Source: Bipolaris cookei (Eukaryota > Ascomycota > Dothideomycetes > Pleosporales > Pleosporaceae). Taken from it: 64,000 nucleotides of DNA. The DNA lies in assembly GCA_002286855.1 (NCBI GenBank), contig NRSV01000030.1, positions 248,001-312,000 on the forward strand. The letters run 5' to 3'. The notes beneath the pieces are model-generated. The model worked only from the letters and a program-made list of their open reading frames with translations. It did no database searches and was not told the DNA's origin. The position numbers and the translations under genes are program-made. This document shows positions 56,251 to 64,000 of this stretch, one piece after another (the first letter of the stretch is position 1; every line of letters begins with the position of its first letter).

Positions 56251-56583
56251 ATGTCGCAACGAGATGCAGATACGCCTACGTTCCAACAAGCCTTGAAGCA
56301 GGACCGCGTCCAGTTTGAAGACTGCACGCCTTGTCGCGTCGTCGGTATGCTCGCTCCCAGGCCTGCGTTGATCAAATCCATGTGCTGATGCCGACCTGCA
56401 GGCAGCGCAACATTTCTGGGCCTGGGTGTCTTTACCTATCTATCTGGCCACTCCCAAGTCCGCGCCAACCAAGCGGCAATTCGAGCCAGTAACAGCATCT
56501 TTGGGGTGCGCAGTAGAGGCATGGCCATCACTGGCACCAGCGCCGTTATGGTCGGCCTGGGCATCTATCGCTGGTTTTCGTAG
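56251..56583 (+). CDS. small DUF4536 protein, DMAC1-like
   Basis: Exons 56251-56344 and 56402-56583 encode 91 aa; the intron is 57 nt with a GTATGC donor and CTGCAG acceptor. A C-x2-C motif (FEDCTPCRVVG) directly precedes the first membrane span (SATFLGLGVFTYLSGHSQV), followed by a second span near the C-terminus (MAITGTSAVMVGLGIYRWFS). This arrangement matches DUF4536 proteins; the human member DMAC1/TMEM261 helps assemble the distal membrane arm of respiratory complex I. A mitochondrial inner-membrane role is likely but inferred. Confidence 0.82.
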
Positions 56584-57010
56584 GACGCATGTGACCGATC
56601 CATTCATCCCATTGGCCTTGCGAGCACCACCATCACCTTCACCTTCATCAACACGCATTCAACAGCACATTTCAACAGCACGACAAGCATCAAATGCCCC
56701 CTCAGGAGCTTAAAGTATCACATTAACACCCAAATCCATTCTCATTCCACCAAACTCCGCCAATCGATTACATGAAATCGCCGCCGCGCAAACAAGAAAT
56801 GAAAAAAGATATATGCCCTGAAAAGTAACAAACACCAGAGAATGCGTCTATTAAAGCCTGCTCCACCCAATGCATACAATCGTCAACAAGCCCACTGCCC
56901 CGTCGGGGGGTATGATGCAATTACTCGTGATTCGTGATTCGTCCACCGGCTTGCTCTCGTCGCAAATCCTCCTTGGATGCCATATCTTCAGACTGCCCTG
57001 ACCAGCCGTC
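56584..57010. other. intergenic between convergent genes
   Basis: 3' flanks; GTGATTCGTGATTCG is a short direct repeat near 56929-56942. Nothing else seen. Confidence 0.55.
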
Positions 57011-57766
57011 TCAAGACATGCGCCCCCGCTTAGGTCCCCCGGAAGAGCCGTCCCGCCGGTCGTTGAATCCGTCGACGTTGAAAAAGTCGTTCATGAGCCG
57101 TCGCTTCTGCCCTGCGCCAGTGCCGAGTTGAAACAGATTTTGAGCCGCCGATCGCTGCAGGTTTCGTCCAGTCGAGCGGTTTGAGGATCTTCGGGGATTA
57201 GGGAATGCGCGACGAGCAGCGGCTGATACATCGGTGGCGTTGTTGTCGTTTGTTGTCTCGGACGGGAAAGCCTGGGGTGTGGAAAACTGGAAAACATGGT
57301 GCAAGGGCGACAAGTCAGCCTCGGTTGTCGTGGCTTCCATCTGGACAGGCGGCGCAGAGTCGCAGCGGTCTGCCGTCTCCATGACAGGGTCGAGGGTGCG
57401 CGGGTCGTCCAGGCTGAGGTTTCGCTCCATGATGGGTGACGAGCTGCGGGCGCGCTTGTCGTCAAGGTATTCTTCGTCGCTCTCGCTGCCCGACTGCTTG
57501 GGCAGAGATCCATCCAAGCGCTCCGTCGCCCACTGTCGTATTCTATTGCCCTCTCCGCCGGCTGCCCCAATGTTTTCCTTGTCCAGATAGGCCAGTAGAT
57601 CGTCGAGAGCTTCTTGGTAGCCGTCTGCGCGGGCCCTGTCAAGGTCGGCTAGGGCGGACTTGTACAGATTGGTCACGTTCAAGGCTGCGGTACGGAACGA
57701 CTGGTGCACGTCAGGCTGCCGCCTCGTCTTGGGCAACGACGTGTTGAGGCTCCGCATCGAGTCCAT
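57011..57766 (-). CDS. conserved fungal protein, possibly nuclear, unknown function
   Basis: A single exon of 251 aa. The start at 57766 (MDSMRSLNTSLPKTRRQ) is the first ATG; the open frame upstream has no ATG and only a Gln-rich leader. The conserved helical core is FRTAALNVTNLYKSALADLD, ARADGYQEALDDLLAYLDKEN, RIRQWATERLDG. The rest is disordered, acidic and Ser-rich, ending in a basic tail (GQKRRLMNDFF, GGPKRGRMS) that could be a nuclear localisation signal. The core faintly recalls the TAPR1/HAPSTR1-like family, but I am not certain. Confidence 0.75.
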   Translation of the reverse strand: MDSMRSLNTSLPKTRRQPDVHQSFRTAALNVTNLYKSALADLDRARADGYQEALDDLLAYLDKENIGAAGGEGNRIRQWATERLDGSLPKQSGSESDEEYLDDKRARSSSPIMERNLSLDDPRTLDPVMETADRCDSAPPVQMEATTTEADLSPLHHVFQFSTPQAFPSETTNDNNATDVSAAARRAFPNPRRSSNRSTGRNLQRSAAQNLFQLGTGAGQKRRLMNDFFNVDGFNDRRDGSSGGPKRGRMS

Positions 57767-58228
57767 GGCTGTGGGTGAAAGTTGGTATGGCTGCTGCTGT
57801 TGCTGCTGCCGTCGATGCTGTGCAAGGCTTTGACGTGCTGAGGTGAGCTGCAAAAGCCTTGTGCACCCGCTCGCAGCGTCTCGGTTGCTGTTGTGGTTGG
57901 ATGAGCTTGTGTGTGTGTGTGTGTGTATAAAAAGGAAGTAAGTGACGGTCCAGGTAAGGGACTGCGAGGGTATTGTAAAATCACAAGGAGCGTCGTTGGG
58001 GTCAAAGACGTGGTCGCTCGCTGGCTGCCATCTCTCCCGCGGGGTTCACGCTGTCAAGATTCTTTGGGCAAAGCCTGCTGGCCTGTGCGCCAATCACCCC
58101 CTTCCATTCACAACATCAGCTCCTTCCGTCACCCCAATCAAAGCCTGACAGCTTTGATTAATTACATTTCAGCATACCTTTTGCTGTGAAATCTTATATC
58201 CTCTTCGCTTCAATCTTCACTTTCTACG
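57767..58228. promoter_or_regulatory. divergent promoter with (GT)n run and TATA-like site
   Basis: 462 bp between two start codons. A (GT)9-type run at about 57908-57926 passes directly into TATAAAAAGG (57926-57935) on the plus strand, some 295 bp before the F-box gene. Confidence 0.45.
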
Positions 58229-59464
58229 ATGAAGTCGCCATTGGAGAGCCTACCTGTTGAGCTGTTTGATATGATTGCTGCCGATTTCAGGCTATCAGAA
58301 TATCAAAGCCTCCGTCTAGCTTCGCAACAGCTTTGCCAGCTTGTCCATGCAAAGTTTGTGCGCCTCGCCTTTTCTGAGCAGGTTACCACTCTTAGCTCAT
58401 CATCACTTGATCGCCTCAGCAACGTGTCGAGCCATCAAGGTCTTCGGGATGCCGTCAAAATACTCCACATCCGGCTCTTGAATCAAGAGGAATACGAAAA
58501 TCTGAATGCAATTAGCCGCGTGGGTCGATTTCCTCCCCCGAAGCGATTTCCTAGAGTGTTAGGTGTAAGAGACAACAACGTCAATGATGAGGCGGCCACA
58601 TATGCCTACGTAATGCGCAACGAACGCCCCTTGCGCCTGTACGATGGACTTCTGAAAGTTCTCAAAGGTCTGCCTCAATTAAAATCCATTAAACTCAGTA
58701 TGAAGCCGTCTGCATCGTCTATATGGGAACGCAACGAAACACCTCACAGTCGATTTCGAAGCAAGTGCTTTGAAGCTGTCATCTACGCTATTACCCACAG
58801 CAAGACCAAACTGGAAGAATTCAGCATGGCCAGAAGAAAAGGCTGCAAGATTTTGTACAAACCAGTCGATCTATCATTTCTAGCCTTTCAACTAGGCCCG
58901 CCCTCTCTACAGGCGCTGCAGCATTGTTTTTCCAATCTCCAGTCGATCACATTATCAATCATGACAGGTTACGATGCCCCGCGCCCAGATGGGTGGGCTA
59001 GCAGTATTTGTGGTTTCATTGGTGCTGCACCCAACCTTAAGAAGCTGACTTTGAGTCTGGATCGTGTCAGCGCAAAGTGGCCGTCGTCTGCGTTTGGCGG
59101 CATCGTGGTCAAATCCCTAGCCACTTCCTGTCGACTACCATGTCTTGAGACTCTCGAGGTTATAAACTGTGCACCACATGGAAAAGACTTGCTCGACCTG
59201 ATCCGAGCCTATTCTTCGTCGCTTCAATGCATCGTCCTTTCCCATATCCAGCTTTCAACAGATAAGTGGTGTCCAATTGGGGACGCTCTTAATGCATGCC
59301 AGAGACTAAGGTATTTCCGCCTGATTGCATTTGAAGACCGTTGGATTGGTACGCCAATCAAGTCACGAATTAAAGGTCACCCGGACTTCGCCTGGGATGC
59401 ACATAAAGACCACCAAAACGTGTCTGATTGGCTCCGCCGAGTCACGGCAGTGGAAGGGATCTGA
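58229..59464 (+). CDS. F-box protein
   Basis: A single exon of 411 aa. The N-terminal F-box reads SPLESLPVELFDMIAADFRL, then YQSLRLASQQLCQLVHAKFV (about 3-45). The remainder is an irregular leucine-rich, helical region (LPQLKSIKLSM, LQSITLSIMTG, LKKLTLSLDRV, CLETLEVINC, LQCIVLSHIQL) like the degenerate LRRs of fungal F-box proteins. Such proteins bind Skp1 and select substrates for SCF ubiquitin ligases. This type is expanded in Pleosporales and evolves fast; the substrate is unknown. Confidence 0.88.
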   Translation: MKSPLESLPVELFDMIAADFRLSEYQSLRLASQQLCQLVHAKFVRLAFSEQVTTLSSSSLDRLSNVSSHQGLRDAVKILHIRLLNQEEYENLNAISRVGRFPPPKRFPRVLGVRDNNVNDEAATYAYVMRNERPLRLYDGLLKVLKGLPQLKSIKLSMKPSASSIWERNETPHSRFRSKCFEAVIYAITHSKTKLEEFSMARRKGCKILYKPVDLSFLAFQLGPPSLQALQHCFSNLQSITLSIMTGYDAPRPDGWASSICGFIGAAPNLKKLTLSLDRVSAKWPSSAFGGIVVKSLATSCRLPCLETLEVINCAPHGKDLLDLIRAYSSSLQCIVLSHIQLSTDKWCPIGDALNACQRLRYFRLIAFEDRWIGTPIKSRIKGHPDFAWDAHKDHQNVSDWLRRVTAVEGI

Positions 59465-61232
59465 AGTTGTCCAAGTAAATCACTCAGCTACAAACAAAGG
59501 CATCCGTCATTCTGGGGCAAACACCGGCAGTTCCGTAACTGAATATACACGGCAGACCTCTTGCTGTCATCGTCAGCGAGGATCATATTTGCACTCGGAT
59601 AACTGCGCGGAAGCACTGATTTGCATACGCGCGACAATAGCATCTTGAGCACTACTATGCCATTGATCTTACTGCACTTGGCAATAAAGTGTTCGGAAGT
59701 CTATCTAATAAGGACACGGATAGGTGATGCGACACAAGAGAATAATCTTGTTTTGGCAATGTGCAGTTTGTGGAAGAGTAAGGTCTATGCGAGAGAGGAA
59801 AGACACGCGATATGTCTACTTGTAGCCGCATTGTTCTAAATCATGCACCAACGTGCCATGTCCAGTCAAATTCCCTGTTTCCCGGCTGCCCGGCTCACCC
59901 TTCCAGCGTCGATCTGACGATTGACTTGCCATTGGTGGCCACTGCATTATTGCACCCTGCTGTAATCATAACCACACGCATTAACGAAACCCTGCCTACA
60001 CCTCAACAAAAACTCCGAAAGGCTACAATGCGCGAACCAGGCTGCGGCCCGAAATACTCCATGCAGTGAGCAAAAACCTCCCGTGTAGCGTGACTACCCC
60101 GAGAGGCTTGTGCTAGTTGACCAAATCATCAACTGTGATCCGCTTCTTCCGGCGGTCTGACATCTACCCCCAATGTCTTTTAGTGTACCCAGTTCAGCTG
60201 GAGGAGTGCCAACGTCAAATTCAATACTCTTCCCGAGCTTGATCCCCACGATGCTAGTAATATTTATGGTTGAAGCTTAATTCGACATCGATCTGCAATC
60301 TGGCTCGTACATTGCCCAATCATGCTGCTCGGATATCCGATCATTCGTATCGGAGAATAGACGCAGAACATGGGGGGCCTGTTATGCAGACATCTCAAGG
60401 GGTGCCTCACTTGGCGAGGTGAGACTACCAAGCACGCCAAGCAATGTGATGGTCGCGAGAAAGACCATTGCAATCCCTTCTGGAAAAAACGGATAGGGAC
60501 TCAGCACGCCCGGACATAAGTGATTCAGCTGTGACCACAATTGCCTTTTGCAGAATAGGTAACTGACCCATTCTCTCATGTCAAAACGTTAATTTCCCAG
60601 TCGGTGTATGTGTGCACATGCACAAGCAGTAAGCCGCTATCGAAATTGCAAAGTTCGACAGGCTCTCTACGCTGAGATCCTGGAATAAGTACATTCTACT
60701 ATCCCATTTCTTGACAGTCCTAAGACTCAGAAGCCGGGCTATTGCCAGCCCGATACGCCGTATCTCACATCGTGCATTCCGGATCAAGTGCAGATCAGCG
60801 CCAGTACTATGAATAGGCCGGTCGGTCCTACTCTCTGCACTGGTAATCGCTTGAATCACCCTATCACCCTATTATCACCCTATTACTAACAGACAAAATC
60901 GATCTTGGCTCTTATAGACCTGCACACCCTAAAACCTACATGGAATGACTCGTAAAACTAGTCTCTACCTCCTCCAGCTCTTATTTTCTAAATTGAGCCT
61001 CTGTAGCGTATGCAAAACGCGTGTAAAGTTGGCGCTTTTTGTATGTGCGCGGTTATTTGTCTATCGATAGCTATCGGTTTTTTAGCTTCATCCTTTATTA
61101 GCATCAAGCAGTTGCCCTCGTAGTACTGCGGTCAAGATATGTTATAATATCAAGAATTCCTAACACAACACAGACTACTCCCTTTCATTTTACTTGGTCT
61201 AATATAAATCTCTATTACTCCTTTCCACCAAG
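59465..61232. other. 1.8-kb gene-free stretch
   Basis: A short imperfect direct repeat (ATCACCCTATT, three copies at about 60855-60887) is the only structure noticed. The open frames are short and not protein-like. Confidence 0.5.
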
Positions 61233-62181
61233 ATGCCTACCATATCCTTGGTCCTCGCCGCCCTCACGGCAACAACCCCATCTCAGCACTCAACCTCCTA
61301 CCACGCGCCGGCGCCTGTCCCGAAGTCTGGACAGACGTAGCCGCATCTTTCGAAAAACAACTAACCAGCTGCGGAAAATTCGCCCACACCCTGATCCACC
61401 TCGCCTTCCACGACTGCAACTCTGGCTGCGACGGCAGCATAATCCTCACCGATGAATGTTTTTCTACTCAAAACCGCGGCCTAAACGACACATGCAGCAT
61501 GCTGCGTAGCATGCGCACCCAATTTAACGTCGGCACCGCAGACATCATCTAATTCGGGGCCACCCTCGCTATCGCTGCCTGTCCTTTGGGCCCCGCGTGC
61601 AAGCCTTTGTTGGGCGCACCGACAACGCCCAAGCCGCACCTATGGGCTCCCTCCCGAACAGCAGCGACTCGCCCGCCAAGCTTATCGCGGACTTCCTGGC
61701 CCTGGGTATCTTGTCTCAAGAAATGATTGCGTTGCTGGGCACGCATAGTGTGGCGGTGCAGCTGTTTGATGATCCGAAGCAGACGGGTGAGGGGCTGGAT
61801 TAGTACACCGTCGACGTGTGGTATTTTGTATTATAATCAGACCAAGTTTCGGACTGCGTCGTATACGCTTCAGAGTGATTTTGAGTTGGCGCATAGTAAT
61901 AAAGTATGCCCTCCCTTCTTTCCTCTTTCCCATCTTTATCGTTTCTCTACTACTATCGAAAAAATGGGGTTACTGATGAGATGATGTAGACAGCAGATAT
62001 TTGGGACTCATTCATCAACTCTGCTGACCTGTGGTCCCAAATTTTCATCCCGACGTGGTTCAAGATGTCGATTGTGGGTGTGGATACGAGGAGTTTGCAG
62101 GATTTCTCGGATCTTGTTCTGGCTAGTAGTAGCAAGCGTTGTAGGAGCGTGGATGGAGTGGCGAAGAAGTTTAGGGGGTGA
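61233..62181 (+). pseudogene. decayed secreted heme peroxidase
   Basis: A peroxidase can be followed across three frames. A signal-like start (ATG 61233, MPTISLVLAALTATT) shifts frame before 61289, from which RAGACPEVWTDVAASF and the distal pocket LIHLAFHDCNSGCDGSI read cleanly. A TAA lies at 61550-61552. Another frameshift near 61590 leads to GRTDNAQAAPMGSLPNSS and the proximal motif LLGTHSVAVQL, followed by a TAG at 61801. A third shift precedes FRTASYTLQSDFELAHSNK, then a normal intron (61904-61989, GTATGC...GTAG) and a last exon (IWDSFINSADLW...DFSDLVLASSSKR) ending at 62181. Both heme-pocket histidines remain, but at least two stops and three frameshifts abolish the product. It is not a recent copy of the intact peroxidase at 4836-6537, whose motifs differ. 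Confidence 0.85.
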
Positions 62182-62745
62182 GTTTGGGTGCGGTGGTGGT
62201 AGAGGTGGGTAGGGTTAACGAGTAGCTTTTGTCTTCAATCGTAATGCTGATAACCCAATCTCTGTATACATGTGTCTCATTCGTGTATATGCTTACCTCT
62301 TCAATTGGCATGTCTTTTGCTGGTTCGAAATAGTACGATAAAAGCTTTCTTGAATATCATCCCAAGTTACAGCTAGGATTAGTACAAGCAGTATTATATT
62401 GTGCAAAAAAGCTCAGGGTTGTTAATAGGTCTAGCGTCGTCGATCTGCTTGTTTTTAACAGCTTACAAGTGCGTAATATAGGTATTGCTAAACGACCGGA
62501 CCGTTATGTGCTAGGACCACGTCTCACCCAACTATTCAAGTACACCGAGACATGCATAACCCCTTTATCACTGTCACAACTTCATTCACACAAGTACATC
62601 ATAGGCCCAAATTATGTATGCAAAAGAATTCGTCATTCGAAATAAAAACATCGCTACAAGAATCGAACAAATCGCCATCTAGGCTAATAAGGTGTTATAT
62701 ATACACAAAATATGTTTCATCCCCTCCATGCATGAAATACATAGC
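62182..62745. other. intergenic
   Basis: 3' flank of the pseudogene and of the AA9 gene, A/T-rich. Nothing further seen. Confidence 0.55.
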
Positions 62746-64000
62746 TTAGAGAAGAGCTTCAATCATACGGCGGATCTTGGCCGCCTTCTCGCTGCCAGCC
62801 TCCTCCTCAAGGAAAGCAATGAAGGTCTCGAGAGTGTACTTCTTGTCGCCGGCGCCGGCGGCGGAGGCGGAAGGAGCGGCGGAAGGAGCGGCTTCGGGGG
62901 TGACATTGGTAGGCTCGGGCTTGGGCGCTGGGGTGTTGTCGGAGGGGGTACCGTTGGAGGGAGCACCGTTGGAAGGAGTGCCAGTGGAAGGAGCATCGTT
63001 GGAGGGAGCGCCGGTGGAAGGAGCATCATTGGAGGGAGCGCCGGTGGAAGGAGCATCGTTGGAGGGAGCGTTGTTGGATGGGGGAGGCTGAGAATCGTTG
63101 CTGGATCCAGACTTGACGCACTGGAAGTAGTAGGGGTTCCACTGCTTGCACTCAAGGCCCTCGGCACATTCAGTGGCACCCTTGTAGTTCATGCCACCAC
63201 ACTGGTAGTATTCTTTAACAGGGCCGCTAGCATCACCAGTAGAGGATGGGCGGACAGCGGTCGCCAAGGTGGTAGAGGCGATGGCGCTGGAAGAGGTAGC
63301 GACAGGGAGAGCAGAAGAAGTGCTGTTGCTGATAGGGAAGGGAGCAGCGGGGGTGGAAGCAGCAGGGGCGGGAGTCTCAGCCGGAACGACAGAGGGCTCA
63401 GCGTCCTCGACGGGGCTGCTAGGGGTGGCAGCGGGAGTAGAGGCGGCAGGGGTGGAAGGGGCAGCAGACGAAGCGGAAGCGACAGGAGCCTCATCCGCAG
63501 GAGCACCAGCAGCAGGAGCACCAGAAAGCGTGCCAAAGGTCAGGAGCGATGGAGTGGCCTTGGTGCCGCCAGCAATCAGCTTAGGGCCGGGGGCAGGGTA
63601 GGAGTCGAGGTTGGCGTGGATAGAGAAGCCAAGACCCGGGCCAGTCTTGCTGTAGGCCTCAGGGAATGTGACACCCTTGGGCTCCAGAGTACCGCTACCA
63701 GTAACAGTAAGCTGGTAGCAAGTGACGTAGTGCTGAGCACCACCAGCAGGGCTAGCGGCGTGAAGCGCAATAGCCTCAGCGCGGAGGAGATAGTCACCAG
63801 CGGCGAGGTCCTTGGGAATGGTGAAGTCGAGCTTTCCGCCTATATTTCTGTCAGAGATGTCGAGTATGAAAGCATGAATGACATACAGTTGTAGTTGAGG
63901 TCCTTGGTACCCCAGAAGTCGTTGTCTCCCTGAGACGCGGCTGGGTTCTTGGCCCAGGTGTTCTCGTAGATCTTGAAGAACTCGCTTGAGCCGTCGGCAG
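62746..64000 (-). CDS. AA9 lytic polysaccharide monooxygenase with CBM1 and extra C-terminal module (5' end outside window)
   Basis: On the minus strand the visible exons are 64000-63887 (incomplete at its 5' end) and 63839-62746, about 401 residues; the 47-nt intron has a GTATGT donor and a CTGAC branch. The C-terminal half of the AA9 domain is present: FFKIYENTWAKNPA, NDFWGTKDLNYNC, GGKLDFTIPKDLAAGDYLLRAEAIALH, and AQHYVTCYQLTVTG, with the axial Tyr. The copper histidines lie outside the window. A Ser/Thr/Pro/Ala linker leads to a CBM1 (EYYQCGGMNYKGATECAEGL, WNPYYFQCVK) with its cysteines and aromatic face. A repeat-rich linker (units like PSNDAPSTGA) and a final charged helical module (TLETFIAFLEEEAGSEKAAK) follow. 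Most AA9s stop at the CBM1, so this last module is unusual. Confidence 0.92.
   Translation of the reverse strand, partial: CRRLKRVLQDLREHLGQEPSRVSGRQRLLGYQGPQLQLYVIHAFILDISDRNIGGKLDFTIPKDLAAGDYLLRAEAIALHAASPAGGAQHYVTCYQLTVTGSGTLEPKGVTFPEAYSKTGPGLGFSIHANLDSYPAPGPKLIAGGTKATPSLLTFGTLSGAPAAGAPADEAPVASASSAAPSTPAASTPAATPSSPVEDAEPSVVPAETPAPAASTPAAPFPISNSTSSALPVATSSSAIASTTLATAVRPSSTGDASGPVKEYYQCGGMNYKGATECAEGLECKQWNPYYFQCVKSGSSNDSQPPPSNNAPSNDAPSTGAPSNDAPSTGAPSNDAPSTGTPSNGAPSNGTPSDNTPAPKPEPTNVTPEAAPSAAPSASAAGAGDKKYTLETFIAFLEEEAGSEKAAKIRRMIEALL
62985..63075. repeat. in-frame 30-bp tandem repeat in the AA9 linker
   Basis: About three units of a 30-bp repeat encode SNDAPSTGAP-like decapeptides. It is likely to vary in length between strains by slippage. 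Confidence 0.8.

Noticed and set aside
62318..62332. GGTTCGAAATAGT resembling a tRNA B box
   Set aside because: No A box or acceptor-stem pairing upstream; no tRNA was found in the window.

Overview
The window is nuclear DNA from a filamentous ascomycete, most likely a Dothideomycete of the Pleosporales type. The evidence is short spliceosomal introns (mostly 41-90 nt, with GTA(A/T)G-type donors and CTAAC/CTGAC branch sites), secreted AA9 polysaccharide monooxygenases, a STAND-type N-terminal domain fused to ankyrin repeats, and pogo/Fot1-like DNA transposons carrying C-to-T/G-to-A style damage that suggests repeat-induced point mutation (RIP). The taxon is inferred from protein style, not from a database match. 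No rRNA, tRNA or CRISPR was seen.

Layout. 1-12 kb is a transposon-rich, gene-poor island. It holds a 5'-truncated Fot1-like relic (A, 400-1677), a STAND-type/ankyrin gene (2342-4657), a secreted heme peroxidase (4836-6537, minus), a ~230-bp inverted-repeat element, a Fot1-like element with both inverted termini (B, 9435-11242) and a truncated element C that abuts B. A small six-cysteine secreted protein (13367-13844), an effector-like candidate, sits just outside this island. 14.5-27 kb is a conserved housekeeping block: RLP24, PAM18, an AA9 LPMO, a conserved membrane protein, an L-rhamnose mutarotase, CLU1 and a mitochondrial P-loop ATPase. 27.6-30.7 kb is a second transposon island: pogo-like element D, with stops and a frameshift, and an internally deleted element E with 39-bp inverted repeats. 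30.7-38.3 kb is very gene-poor and rich in microsatellites; it holds a possible unresolved minus-strand gene and a 33-codon ORF behind a probable leader intron.

38.3-59.5 kb is mostly ordinary gene space: ARPC5, a multi-pass membrane protein, AIM18, NSE3/MAGE, a DUF4149 protein, two eEF1A-type methyltransferases (EFM7 and EFM4) tail to tail, a DUF4267 protein, a coiled-coil/BTB-like protein, AP-3 mu, a DMAC1-like DUF4536 protein, a conserved nuclear-type protein and an F-box protein. 59.5-64 kb holds a decayed heme peroxidase and the 3' part of an AA9 LPMO with a CBM1 and an extra C-terminal module that runs off the window.

Functional themes are translation and ribosome biogenesis (RLP24, CLU1, EFM4, EFM7), mitochondria (PAM18, CLU1, AIM18, the ATPase, DMAC1-like), trafficking and cytoskeleton (AP-3 mu, ARPC5), and an extracellular plant-biomass or host-interface set (two AA9s, two peroxidases, the small Cys-rich protein). 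Exon joins were worked out by hand from splice consensus, reading frame and family conservation.
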